A DNA stretch of 64,000 nucleotides, taken from Lethocerus indicus (taxonomy: Eukaryota; Arthropoda; Insecta; Hemiptera; Belostomatidae). The position numbers were made by a program, and so were the translations under genes. A model generated the notes under the pieces. That model saw only the letters and a list, made by a program, of their open reading frames with translations, did no database searches and was not told where the DNA came from. The stretch spans positions 124,001 through 188,000 of the forward strand of contig JACDQD010000006.1 in NCBI GenBank assembly GCA_019843655.1. The letters are read 5' to 3'. This document shows positions 33,673 through 45,400 of this stretch, piece after piece; the first letter of the stretch is position 1, and every line of letters starts with the position of its first letter.

Positions 33673-36244
33673 CTGGAATAAATCGAAAGTGACAACAATT
33701 AATTCGTTTAATATACGACCTGTTTTGTGGGGTCGGAATTGGTTTCTGTCGGCCTCGAGTTCGGTTTGTGTCTTCAGTAGCGCTGTGTAGTGATAGTGCT
33801 GCACTATCACTTTCCGCCGACTGCAGTATCTGTCGGTGTGTCAAACCGTTTGTCTCGATCTTATTAATCCGTTCTCCAAGTGTGAGTCGGATTGTCGGAA
33901 ATGGATGGATCCGTTTAATAGTCATTATAAGGGGCAAATCGGGATCGCTCCGAAAAATTGATTTTCTCATTTATATTTTCTTTCTTACGCTCGAAGATTT
34001 CTGGGTTTCCTACAATATTCCGATTCTTTTCTTTTTTCATTTTATATGTTCTTAACGCTTTGGCGATCGATGTCGCACGCTATCTCTTGTATAGCTTTCT
34101 GTGTCTATTTTGCGCGTATATCGACGGTGATTCTGTATTATTGAATTTGATTTTCAAAGATGTGCGCGTGACCGTTTTCGATAGATTAACGGCGAGCCCT
34201 GGAAATTTTCGAACATAACGTAATTATAAATGACCCAGGTGAGGCCATGCCCCCGTAAAAAAAAAGGGACAGAGGGATTAACAAAATCCGAAACAAACAT
34301 AATCAACCCATAGAGTACAGACTGATATACTGACAATTTACAGTACATGTCGCTAGTGAGGATGCAACATGTGCTAACAGTGACAGTAACACAGCGCTAC
34401 TGAAGATGGCGAAACCGGTTGCCCCACGGCCGAGAGGAGACAGAAGCGCATCGAACCTACGGTAATACGAGCGTATAATTCCCGTTCGGAAACGTGTTTC
34501 TAGGAACATTTTCGATTTCGTGTTCGTAACGGAAACCATGTTCGAGAGAACAGCGTGTTACGGGAGGGCTGTAAATGCACACGGAAAGCAGCATTATGTC
34601 GATTTCGACGTCGAAACGTTGAGTACGGGAAACTTCTGTAAAAGTACAAAAGGGATGTTACGTAGTGTTCCGGATACAGCATTACGGGAGGTGTCGCGAT
34701 TTCGGCTCCGCGTTGTCCGGAAACTGCTCCAAGAGTACAGCATTACAGGAGGCTGTCTGGATTTCGGCTCCGTGTTGTACAGAAACCGCGCTATTACGAG
34801 AGTACAGCATTACGGGAGGCTGTCTTTGGCTCCGCATTGTACGGAAACCGCGTTCAAGTACAGCATTACGGGAGGCTGTCCCGATTTCGCTCCGTGTTGT
34901 ACAGAAACCGCTCGAGAGTACAGCCTTACGGGAGGCTGTCGCGCATTTTGACTCCAGCGTTGTACAAGGAAACCGTTCGAGAGTACAGCATTACGGAGGC
35001 TGTCTCAATTTCGGCTCCAGCGTTGTGCACGGAAACCGCGCTGCTAAAGTACAGCATTACGGGAGGCTGTCTGGATTTAAATCAGGCTCCGTGTTATCAC
35101 GGAAACCACGTTCCGAGTACAGCGTTACGGAAGGGCTATCTCGATTTCGGCTCCGTTGGCGCACGAAACCGTGCTGTAGAGTACAGTATTACGGGAGGCT
35201 GTCCGATTTGCTCCGTGTGTACAGAAACCGCGTTCGAGAATACAGCATTACGGAGGCTGTTTGAATTTGACTTTCGGTTCCGCGTGTACAGAAACCGCTC
35301 CGGAAATACAGCCTTACGGAAGCAGGCTCCAGCGTTGTAGGAGAAGCCGCGCTCGAGTACAGCCTTCACGGGGAGGCTGTTACATTTCTCCGCCTCCGTG
35401 GAAACCGTTCGAGGTACAGCATTACGGGAGGATTTCGGCTGGGAAACCGTGCTGTAAGAGTACGGGATAATAAGCATAGGCCGTAGGCTCCATTCTACAG
35501 AAACCGCTGTACAGCATTACAGCCGCTACGGGGGACGCGATTCGGCTCCGCAGGAGTACAGGGGAGAAGTTTCAATCGTGTTGTGCGCGAGCTGTACAGC
35601 CTTCTGAGAGTGTCCATTATACGGGAGGCTGTCGATTTGACTCCGCGTCAGCTATAAAATTACAGGGTATGGCTCCTTCGTTTTTGGCGATTGTACGGAA
35701 AGTTCGCATTACGTACAGACGGAGTACAGCGTTACACTATGTATACAGCGCCCTGCACGCGACGAACCGCACTCCAGTACAGCTTACGGGAGGGCTGTCG
35801 CGATAGTTGAAAGTACAGTGCATTCCTCTAACGGCTCGACCTCCGTATTGACCGGCTAACCAGCGTGTGCCGTGTATTAAATCGTGCCATATACCTGTCC
35901 TCGCGTGATAGTTGAAATCATGGTGTAACGCCTCGCCGTAATTCCTCCTGTATTCGGGCATGTCCCACGGATAGAATATGTCGCGGCTCTCGACGCTGTC
36001 GGCCGGCAGTTCAGGATAGTCGCCCATGCCGAAACCGTCGTCGGGCCGTGTCACGTACTCCTCGGGCAGAAGGCCGTATTTGGCGGCCGCCGAGTCGGCC
36101 TCGCGGGCGTTCTTCGGCAGCGGGGCCGGCATCCAGTCCTTGTTCCAGTGGGCGCCCCTAACAGACTGTCCAGTGGCGCCGCCCGCCGCTGCAGACAACC
36201 ATCAACCTGTTCATCATCCTCAAACCTCTACTGGCGACCAACAT
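33501..36244 (-). CDS. NDUFB8: NDUFB8 (ASHI), mitochondrial complex I accessory subunit
   Basis: NDUFB8 is a single-pass accessory subunit of the membrane arm of respiratory complex I in the inner mitochondrial membrane. The main exon (35895-36157) reads HWNKDWMPAPLPKNAREADS, AAAKYGLLPEEY, PDDGFGMGDYPELP and FYPWDMPEYRRNYGEALH, matching human AAAKKYNMRVEDY, PDDGMGYGDYPKLP and WYSWDQPGLRLNWGEPMH. The last exon (33501-33672) gives a hydrophobic segment MAAMAAAFLGVMATTVLL, then PVGPKPMPKQGVVHYKYN and TGA (human PVGPKQYP...RVVHYEI). An ATG at 36244 opens a basic, presequence-like start (MLVASRGLRMMNRL) one frame away from the main exon. The two exons do not join in phase, so a small middle exon or an indel is missing. 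A minus-strand AATAAA at 33422-33427 would end the transcript. Confidence 0.88.
33709..34475. mobile_element. Long-loop palindromic element in the NDUFB8 intron
   Basis: The left arm begins aatatacgacctgttttgtg and has gtcttcagtagcgctgtg; the right arm has acagcgctactgaagatggc and gagaggagacagaagcg. The loop is about 550 bp and begins with the shared sequence cttattaatccgttctccaa and gtgagtcggattgtcgg. Confidence 0.75.
34650..35800 (-). repeat. Degenerate tandem array, unit about 62 bp, in the NDUFB8 intron
   Basis: About 18 units, each with cagcattacgggaggctgt, gatttcggctccg and a gtacagaaaccgc block. Spacing varies from 54 to 69 bp. The array stops about 95 bp from the NDUFB8 main exon. 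The ORFs in it are repeat products. Confidence 0.9.
35895..36157 (-). CDS. NDUFB8: NDUFB8 main exon
   Basis: Acceptor gttag at 36158-36162 and donor gtatat; the frame is open across the exon. The same frame stays open through 36198, so the acceptor could instead be tctgcag about 35 bp further upstream. Confidence 0.85.
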
Positions 36245-36309
36245 CCTGCAGACACGGCTATAACCTGTCCTACGGCCTGTAACCTTCCAGCAGAGAAAAA
36301 TCCAAGATG

Positions 36310-37385
36310 GCCTACCAACCTAACCCACACCCCCCCCACCCACCACCTCCTCCTTCTAATATAAATATATAAAAATATACTTTTTACAGTAATAATAAAA
36401 AGTCACGAATTTTCGAAAAACGCTTTCTTCAAAATTAATAAACTGAAATCTCGACTACAGCCTATCGAAGGAAAAATCGAAAGCGGGTTCTGCCAACCTA
36501 ACTCCTCTCCCCCCCACTCATGCTTCTAATATACCTATATAAAAATATACTTTTTTACAGTAATAATAAAAGTCACGAATTTTCGAAAAACGCTTTCATC
36601 AAAATTAATATACTGAAATATCGACTACAGCCTATCGAGGAAAAATCGAAAGCGGGTTCTGCCAACCTAACTCCTCCCCCCCACTCCTGCTTCTAATATA
36701 CCTATATAAAAATATACTTTTTTACAGTAATAATAAAAAGTCACGAATTTTCGAAAAACGCTTTCTTCAAAATTAATAAACTAAAATCTCGGCTACAGTC
36801 TATCGAGGAAAAATTGAAAGCGGGTTCTGCCAACCTAACTCCTCTCCCCCCCCCCCCCATCCATCTTCTAATATACCTATATAAAAATATACTTTTTTAC
36901 AGTAATAATTTAAAGTCACGAATTTTCGAAAAACGCTTTCATCAAAATTAATATACTGAAATATCGACTACAGCCTATCGAGGAAAAATTTCTGCCATCA
37001 CTCCATCTTCTAATATACCTATATAAAAATACTTTTTTACAGTAATAATAAAAGTAATCTCACGAAAAAACGCTTTCATCAAAATTAATAACTAAAATTC
37101 GACTACAGTCTATCGAGGGAAAAATCGAAAGCGGGTTCTTCTGCCAACCTAACTCCCTTCCCCCTCCATCTTCTAATATACCTATATAAAAATATACTTT
37201 TTTACAGTAATAATAAAAAAAGTCACGAATTTTCGAAAAACGCTTTCATCAAAATTAATAAACTAAAATATCGACTACAGTCTATCGAAGGAAAAATCGA
37301 AAGCGGGTTTTCTGCCAACCTAACTCCTCCCCCCACCACCTAATATAAATATATAAAAATATACTTTTTTACAGTAATAATAAAA
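36310..37385. repeat. Tandem array, unit about 170 bp, about 6 copies
   Basis: Each unit has gcgggttctgccaacctaac, a C-rich run of variable length, tatacctatataaaaatata and cacgaattttcgaaaaacgc. Starts at about 36464, 36631, 36798 and 36974. Confidence 0.92.
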
Positions 37386-37735
37386 AGCCACGTAAAATAT
37401 AAATATACTTTATTAAATATACCTCACCTAAATAGCCTACAACCGATGTACAACTTGCTTTTATATACAGGTAATAAAATTACAATTTTTTTTAATAATA
37501 ATTTTCAATATTCACCCATAACATGCCGATGCAAATGTTAGAGCAGGTTCTGCCAACCTATATTGGATATAAATATACTTTATTAAATATACATCACCTG
37601 AATAGCCTACAACCGATATACAACTTGATTTTATATACCGGTAATAAAATTACAATTTTTTTTTTAATAATAATTTTCAATATTCACCCGTAACACGCCG
37701 GCGTAAATGTTGCAGCAGGTTCTGCCAACCTAGGG
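37386..37735. repeat. Tandem pair, unit about 170 bp, different family
   Basis: Two copies of ataaatatactttattaaat, atagcctacaaccgat and aataataattttcaatattc. The end of each copy (gcaggttctgccaaccta) is shared with the array to its left. Confidence 0.88.
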
Positions 37736-38114
37736 ACAAGGAAATTGTTCCGGCATACGTTTTTTTTTCAGAAATTATATAACATTTTACGAAAGGTGTT
37801 CGGTATAAATTATGGAAATCGTGAAATGCCTTTGAACGTCTTTTTGTCTATTTTACATTTTTTCGACTCTATATTATATATCTATTATGTGTATACATAT
37901 ATAATATAGAGTCGTTTCTAGAACATTCTAGATTTTTCGAGAGCTCATTTCACGTAACCCAATAGGAATTGAGTGGAGAAAAAACACTGTCAGTCAGAAA
38001 GCGGAAATACGCCGTTAAAACATAACACGGCTGAGCGAACGTTAATATCAATATATAATGTAATATTATGCGTGTAATATAATATATGTGTATGGACAGT
38101 GTTAGAAACAGAAT

Positions 38115-38249
38115 TTGACGACCGTTCTGAAGAAGAGACTGTTTGCCATCAGAGCCGCGAAGCAGATCAATAATGGGTTGGTGGACGGTGCTATGTTCCC
38201 GGACGACTCTGAAAACGAGCACAGAAGAAAAATTAATCGCATTTTATAA
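38115..38249 (+). CDS. Possible orphan coding exon
   Basis: A plus-strand frame reads LTTVLKKRLFAIRAAKQINN, then GLVDGAMFPDDSENEHRR, and ends at TAA 38247-38249, after a possible gaaacag acceptor. The composition is protein-like and unlike the surrounding AT and CT repeats. I do not recognise the family, and no partner exon is visible. The minus strand also has an open frame here. Confidence 0.3.
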   Translation: MTTVLKKRLFAIRAAKQINNGLVDGAMFPDDSENEHRRKINRIL

Positions 38250-38346
38250 TATAATTGTGTTGCGGAGGTAAGGACATATTTAAAATTAAATACGATGCTA
38301 AGAGACTCAACGGACAGTCCGGCGTCCGTTCGCTAAACAGTTTTAG

Positions 38347-39040
38347 TTGGGCCACACACTCTCCTCTCTCTCCCTCCCTCTCCTCCTCCCCTCCTCCCTC
38401 CCTCTCCTCCGCCATCTCCCTCCTCCTCCTGCCCTCCTCCCTCCCTCCATCCACTCCATCCTCCCTCCTCCTACTCCCGTCTCTCCCTCCTCTCTCCTCC
38501 AGCCTTCTCCACCCACTCCACTCCCTGCCCTCCCTCCGCCCTCCCCCTCCCCCTGCTATCCCTCCCCCTTTGTATCATCTCTCCCTCTCCACTCTCTCCT
38601 CCCTCTCCCGCCCTCTCCCTCCTCCCCTCTCCTCCCTCCTGCTCCCCCTCCCTCCCTCTCCACTCCCTCCCTCCTCTCCTCCTTCCACCCTCTCCCATCC
38701 CACTCATCCCATCCACTCCCAATAACTCATCATGTCATCATCCATCCTCATCGTCAGGCATCGTCCCTCATCTCCTGTATCCGATCATCCCCCATCTCAT
38801 CATCATCTCAGTCCATTCATCATCCTCATCTCATCTCGTCATCACGTGCATCATCTCATGCATCATCCGGTCCATCGATCGTCCCGTCATCCGCGTCGCA
38901 GGTGCCATTCTCATCCGTGGCCATCATGGCTCCATGTCATCCACTCCCGCTGCCCTCCTCCCCACTCATCTTCGCATCCCTCCCTCCCTCATCCCCTCTT
39001 CCATCCATCACTCATATTATTTCAGAGCCCTCCTCCCTCC
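38347..39040. repeat. Pyrimidine-rich low-complexity tract
   Basis: A ctcc/ctccct-rich stretch (to about 38720) passes into a catc-rich stretch (tcatcatc, catctcatc) to about 39000. The ORFs (Ser/Pro/Leu repeats) are composition artefacts. Confidence 0.9.
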
Positions 39041-39181
39041 CCTAAATCTTTCTCCTCCTACACCATCCCCTTCCCGGCGGGACTCGCTGTTGGAGCATCT
39101 GTAGTTTTATCCCGAGACTCCTGGCAACAACTCGACTTACTGTTGATTGTATATCCGACAATGCATTGGTTTTCATCTTTG

Positions 39182-39222
<41 letters not shown>

Positions 39223-39359
39223 CTCTCGTATTCCCATCTCCACCCCATGTCTGCCCCGTTGATCGCCCGCCGGTGTCCACGGCCTCGATGTCGCCTGCTA
39301 TCAGCCTGCGGCCCTCCTCTCCCCAAAATCGTCCTCTCCAATCGTGAATTCCAATCGTA

Positions 39360-39445
39360 CGCTGACCGACTACAGCTCACGGCTCCCTGCCCCCCCCCGT
39401 CCGACAGGTTGGCGGCTGCCGACACGTCAAATACGAATCGTCCGC
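39360..39445 (-). CDS. Possible Beat terminal exon
   Basis: After a gggtgcag acceptor the frame reads GRFVFDVSAAANLSDGGGQG, then AVSCSRSAYDW. It loosely fits the end of the second Ig domain (L-F-V...G...L-C). The stop codon is not located; the frame stays open leftward to about 39042. Confidence 0.4.
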
Positions 39446-42400
39446 CTGCACCCACACAACAATCGGATATCTTCAGATTTGGCCTTTCTCTCTCTCGTCT
39501 AGCGCTATTATCAGTAGCAATTTTAATTATATACCGGTCGGTCGTTTATCAGCCAGGTAACGTTGGGCGGCGGGTTGGACAGGCCCAGCTGTGCAGGTGA
39601 CGTTAACAGTGTCGCCGACCCTGTAGACCGACTTTCCGCCACTTATCACCGGCCCCTGTTTGGGCAGAACTGAAAAAAAAAATAATATTTAATATATATA
39701 TATTAATCGTGTAGTATTATATGTCACCGGTGGCTGACACTGGACAGTTTCAGTCCACGGCCTCGAACTACGCAGAGAGATTAATATTAATTTTACGGAC
39801 GGCGACTACTAATTAACGACCTACGACTGCAGAAGATCGCCGTAGGCTGTCTTGGTGTCGAAGTGGGGTGCTTCGGCCGAAACTTCGCACGTGTACCTCC
39901 CGCTCTGTCTCCCAAACGACTTTCGACAGTTTCAGTACAACTCCGTGTTTGTCCAGTTGATAGACCTGAAATGGGGAATTGAAACTGAAATCACTTAGAC
40001 CAGGGTGCCTCTTAGAGGGTGCTAGAGGGAAGGGCATATTTTTAAGTAGGTCACAGTGCACAGATAAGTCCCGTAGACGGGGTCTCGAATACAGGTTTAG
40101 GATACATTCGGCTTCTCTCCAATGTCCCAGTGGACAAACTACGGCCTCAATAACGGCCCTTATTCGGTATTTCGCGAACTTTTTAGCGTTTTTAGGCGCA
40201 AAATCGGCCCAAAAATGGGTTTATATACGCAAATTCGGACCAAAACAGCGGTTTTTAGGGGCAAAATCGGCTCTGAAATATGATTTTTAGGCCCAAAAAT
40301 GGGATTTTTAGGCCCAAAATCGGCTCAATAACGCGGTTTTAAGGCCCAAAATGGGGTTTTCAGGCGCGAAATCGGCACGAAAATGAAGTTTTAGGCCCAA
40401 AAAGTGGGGGTTTTTAGGCCCAAAATCGGCTCTAAAATACGGTTTTAGGCCCAAAATGGGGTTTTTAGGCGCAAAATCGACCCAAAATGGTTTTAGGCCC
40501 AATAATTGGGTTTTAGGGCGAAAATCGGCCCAAATGACGTTTTAGGCAAAATAGAAAAATCGTTTTCGTCCCAAAAAAGTTTTTAGACGCAAAATCAGTT
40601 CTAAAATACGGTCTTTAGGCCCAAAAATGGCTTTTTAGGCGCGTAATCGGCCCGAAAATGGGGTTTTTAGGGCCAAAATCGACTTTAAAATGCGGTTTTT
40701 TGGCCCAATAATGGGGTTTTTAGGGGGAAAATTGGCTTAAACCGCTGTTTTTAAGCCCAAAAATGGGGTTTTTAGTGTCAAATCGGCCCAAAAATGACGT
40801 TTTTAGGCGCCATGTTTCCTCATAAATGGGGTTTTTAGTCCCAAAATCGGTTCTAAAATACGGTTCTTAGGCCCAAAAATGGATTTTTAGGCGCAAAATC
40901 GTCCCAAAAAAGCGGTTTTAAGCCCAAAAATGGGGTTCGTAGGGGCAAAAGCGGCTCAATAACGCGTTATTTAGGCCCAAAAATTGGTGTTTTTATGCGC
41001 ATAATCGGCCCAAAAATGACGTTTCAGGCACCGAATCGCCCCCAAAAAATGGGGTTTTCAGGCGAAAAATCGGCCCAAAAATGACGTTTTAGGCACCGAA
41101 TCGCCCCCAAAAATGTTGTTTTTAGGCGAAAAATTAGCCCAAAAAAGGAGTATCCAGGCCCAAAATCGGCTCTGAAAATCCGCAATTACTTAGTTGCCGA
41201 TCCAATTAGATGCAAATTATAGAAACTGAATGTCAAAATTGAATGAAAATTGTTGGTATCGAAAGTCCTTCCTCTCCTCGCTCAGTCCAGGGGTATGTTT
41301 CGCACACTATAGTCACATAAAATCAAGATTTCACAAATTTCATTCCCGTCCTCACGCTCATCCATTGTGAAATCTTCTCAGTCCGACCCGTCTATAATAT
41401 AATATATAATATTAACGAACTTACGTCCAAATTGACGCCGGGTATTGGGAAAGCTTTGATTTGCGGCCGTCCGTCTGGCAACAGCCTGAAGAACTCCTGG
41501 TCCGATTTGTACCACTTCAGTGAGTAGAGCCTCTCGCCTGCGAGCAGCCTGAAGTTGCACAGGAGTCGGGCCGTACCACCCTCGAGCACGTGTTCTGGCA
41601 CGTGCAGACCGCTCATCACTATACAGCCGACTGTACGATACGGCACAAGTCGGTCGGTTAGCATAGAGAAATACACTTTTAACGACCCGTTTAACTGCTA
41701 AAAACGGGGGGTTTTTACGGGGGCAAAATCGGCCCAAAAACGGGATTTTTAGGCCCAATAATGTCTTCTGGGGCGCATAATTGACCCAAAAATGGGCTTT
41801 TTAGGCTCAAAATCGGCCCAAAAACGGGATTTTTACGCCGAAAATCGGTCCTAAAATACGGATTATACGCCCAATAATGCATAATTTACCCAAAAAATGT
41901 CTTCAGGCATATAATTAACCGAAAAATGGGTTTTTTAGGCTCAAAATCGGCCCAAAAACGGGATTTTTAGGCCGAAAATAGGCCCTAAAATACGGTTTTT
42001 AGGCCCAATATTGGCATCTAGAGCGCATAATTGACCCAAAAATGGGTATTTTAGGCGGAAAATCGGCCCTTAAATGCGGTTTTTAGGCCCAATAATGGCT
42101 TCAAGGGCGCATAATTGACCCAAAAATGGGTTTTTTAGGCTCAAAATCGGCCCAAAAATGGGATTTTTAGGCCGATAATCGGCTTTTAGGCTCAAATCGG
42201 CTTACGGTTTTAGGCCCAATAATGGCTTCTAGAGCATAATTAATCCAAAAATGGGTTTTAAACTCAAAATCAATCCAAAAATGGGTTTTTAAGGCTGAAA
42301 ATCGGCCCTAAAATACGGTTTTTAGGCCCAATAATGGCTTCTAGGGCACATAATTGACCCAGAAATGGGATTTTAACGCCGAAAATCGGCCCTAAAATAC

Positions 42401-45400
42401 GGTTTTTAGGCCCAATAATGGCTTCTAGGGCGCATAATTGACCCAAAAATAGGCTTTTTAGGCTCAAAATCAACCTAAAAATTGGATTTTTAGGCCCAAT
42501 AATGGCTTCTGGGGCGCATAATTGACCCAAAAATGGGTTTTTAAGGCCGAAATCCGGCCCTAAATAATGGTTTTTAGGCACAATAATGGCTTCTAGGGCA
42601 CATAATTGACCAAAAAATGGGTTTTTAAGGCCAAAAATCGGCCCTAATATACGGTTTTTAGGCCCAATAATGGGGTTTTTAGGTGCAAAATCGGCCCTAA
42701 AAAACGTTTTTTAAGCCAAAAAATGGGGTTTTTAGGCGGAAAATCAGCCCTAAAATACGGTTTTTAGGCCCAAAAATGGGGTTTTTAGGCGCAAAATTGG
42801 CCCTAATATACGGTTTTTAGGCCCAAAAATGGGGTTTTTAGGCGCAAAATCGGCCCTAAAATACGGTTTTTAAGCCCAAAAATACCTAAAATGCGCCGGC
42901 CCAAAATACGGTTTTTAGCACGCAAAATCGGCCCTAAAATACGGTTTTTGCCAAAATGGGGTTTTTAGGCGCAAAATCGGCCAAAATCGGCCTAAAATAC
43001 GGTTTTAAAATATGCGTTTTAGGCGCAAAATCGGCCCTAAAATACGGTTTTTAGGCCCAAAATGGGGTTTTTTAGGCGCAAAATCGGCCCTAAAATACGG
43101 TTTTAACCAAAAATAGGCAATAGGGTTTAGGCGCTAAATCGGCCCTAAAATACGGTTTTTAACCAAAATGCCCTAAAATAAGGTTTTAGGCGCAAAATCG
43201 GTCCCTAAAATACGGTTTTAAGGGCCCAAAATGGGTTTTTAGGCAAAATCGGCCCTAAATACGGTTTAACCCAAAATGATTTTAGGCGCAAAATCGGCAA
43301 AATTCTAAAATACGGTTTTAGCCCAAAATGGTTTTTAGGCGCAAAATCGGTCTTAAAATACGGTTTTAGGCCCAAAATTTTAGGCGCAAAATCGGCCCTA
43401 AAATACGGTTTTTAGGCGCTAAATCGGTCCTAAAATGGTTTTAAGCCCATAAAAGGTTTTTAGGCGCAAATCGGCCCTATCGGCCTTTCAAATACGGTTT
43501 TTATGCCCAAAATGGGTTTTTGGCAAAATGTTTTTAGGCGCAAATCGGCCTTATCGGTTTTTAGACCCTGGGGTTTTTAGGCGCAAAATCGGCCTTAAAA
43601 TACGGTTTTTAAGCCCAAAATAAGGTTTTAGGCGCAAAATAAAACGGTTTTTGGGCCCAAAATGGGGTTTTTAGGCAAATCGCAAAATCGTTTTAAGCCA
43701 AAAATGGGGTTTTTGGCTAAATCGGCCCTAAACGGTGCAAAAATGTTTTAGTTTTAAGCCCAAAATTTTAAGCAAATTGGCTAAAATACGGTTTTAGGCC
43801 CAAAATAGGTTTTAGGTGCTAAATCAATACGGAAATACTAAATCGGCCGTAAAATACGGCCCCCAATAATGGGGTTTTTAGGCGCAAAATAAAATACGGT
43901 TTTTAAGTTAAAAATAGGTGTTTTAGACGCAAAATCGGCCTTAAAATACGGGGCCCAAAAATGGGGTTTAGGCGCTAAATCGGCCCTAAAATACGGTTTT
44001 AGGACTAAAATGGGGTTTTAGGCGATAATCGGCCCAAAATAAGGTTTTTAGGCGCAAAATTGGCCCCTAAAATACGCAAAATCGAAAAGCCTAAATATAC
44101 GGTTTTAGCCCAAAAATGCCCAAAAATAATTAGGGTTTTAGCGCAAATCGGCCCTAAAAATACGGTTTTAATCTAAAATGCGGTTTTAAGGGTTTTTAGG
44201 CGCCAAAATCGGCCCTAAAATACGGTTTTAGGCCCAAAAATGGGTTTAAAATTGGCCCTGAAATACGGTTTTAAACTTAAAATCAAAATACGGTTTTAGG
44301 CAAAAATTTTTTAGGCGCAAAATCGGCCTAAAATACGGTTTTTAAAATGGGGTTTTAGGCCAAAATCGGCCCTAAAATACGGTTTTTAGGCCCAAAAGGG
44401 TTTTTAGGCGCAAATCGGCCTAAAATACGGTTTTTTAGGCCAAAATTGGGTTTTAGGCGCAAAATCGGCCTAAAATGGTTTTAAGCCCAAAAAGGGGTTT
44501 TAGGCGCAAATCGGCCTAAAATACGGTTTTTTAGGCCAAAATTGGGTTTTAGGCGCAAAATCGGCCTAAAATGGTTTTAAGCCCAAAAAGGGGTTTTAGG
44601 CGCTAAATCGGCCCCTAAAATACGGTTTTAGGACCAAAAATGGGGTTTTTAGGCGCAAAATCGGCCCTAAAATGGTTTTAAGCCCAAAATGGTTTTTAGG
44701 CCTAAATTTTTTTGGCCCAAAATGGGGTTTTAGGCGCTAAATCGTAAAATACGGTTTTAACATAAATCCAAAATAGAGGGGCAAATCAGCCCTAAAATAC
44801 GGTTTTAGGCGCAAAATCGGGGAATGGGTTTAGGCGCTAAATCTAAAATACGGTTTTAGGACCAAAAATGGGGTTTTAGGCGCTAAATCGGCCCTAAAAT
44901 ACGGTTTTAGGACCAAAATGATTTTCAACCCGTTTTAGGCGCAAAATTGGCCTAAAATACGGTAAAATGGGAATTTTTAGGCGCAAGTAAATTATGTAAC
45001 TCAAAATTTTATTTGTTGTGGTGGAAAATAAAAAATTTTCGTTTTCAACCCGGGTGAGGGCAAATTAACTCACTTAGGGACCGATCTGAGAAAATTTTCG
45101 AAAAACCTAAATTTTCGATTTTCAACCCGCCGTTTAGGGGCAGTTTTGTGGGTGGAATCGGACCGATCTGAAAATTTTCGAAAAACCTAAATTTTCGATT
45201 TTAACCCGCCGTTTTAGGGGCAAGTGTAACTCACATTGGGACACTTGTGGGTGGAATATGGGACCGATCTGAGAAAATTTTCGAAAAACCTAAATTTTCG
45301 ATTTTCAACCCGCCGTTTTAGGGGCAAGTGTAACTCACATTGGGACACTTGTGGGTGGAATATGGGACCGATCTGAGAAAATTTTCGAAAAACCTAAATT

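Noticed and set aside
34520..35470. Overlapping plus-strand ORFs up to 199 codons with repeated YSITGGC-like peptides
   Set aside because: Translations of the 62-bp tandem array inside the NDUFB8 intron; unit length varies out of frame.
38255..39045. Ser/Pro/Leu-rich ORFs up to 232 codons
   Set aside because: Products of the CT- and CATC-rich low-complexity tract.
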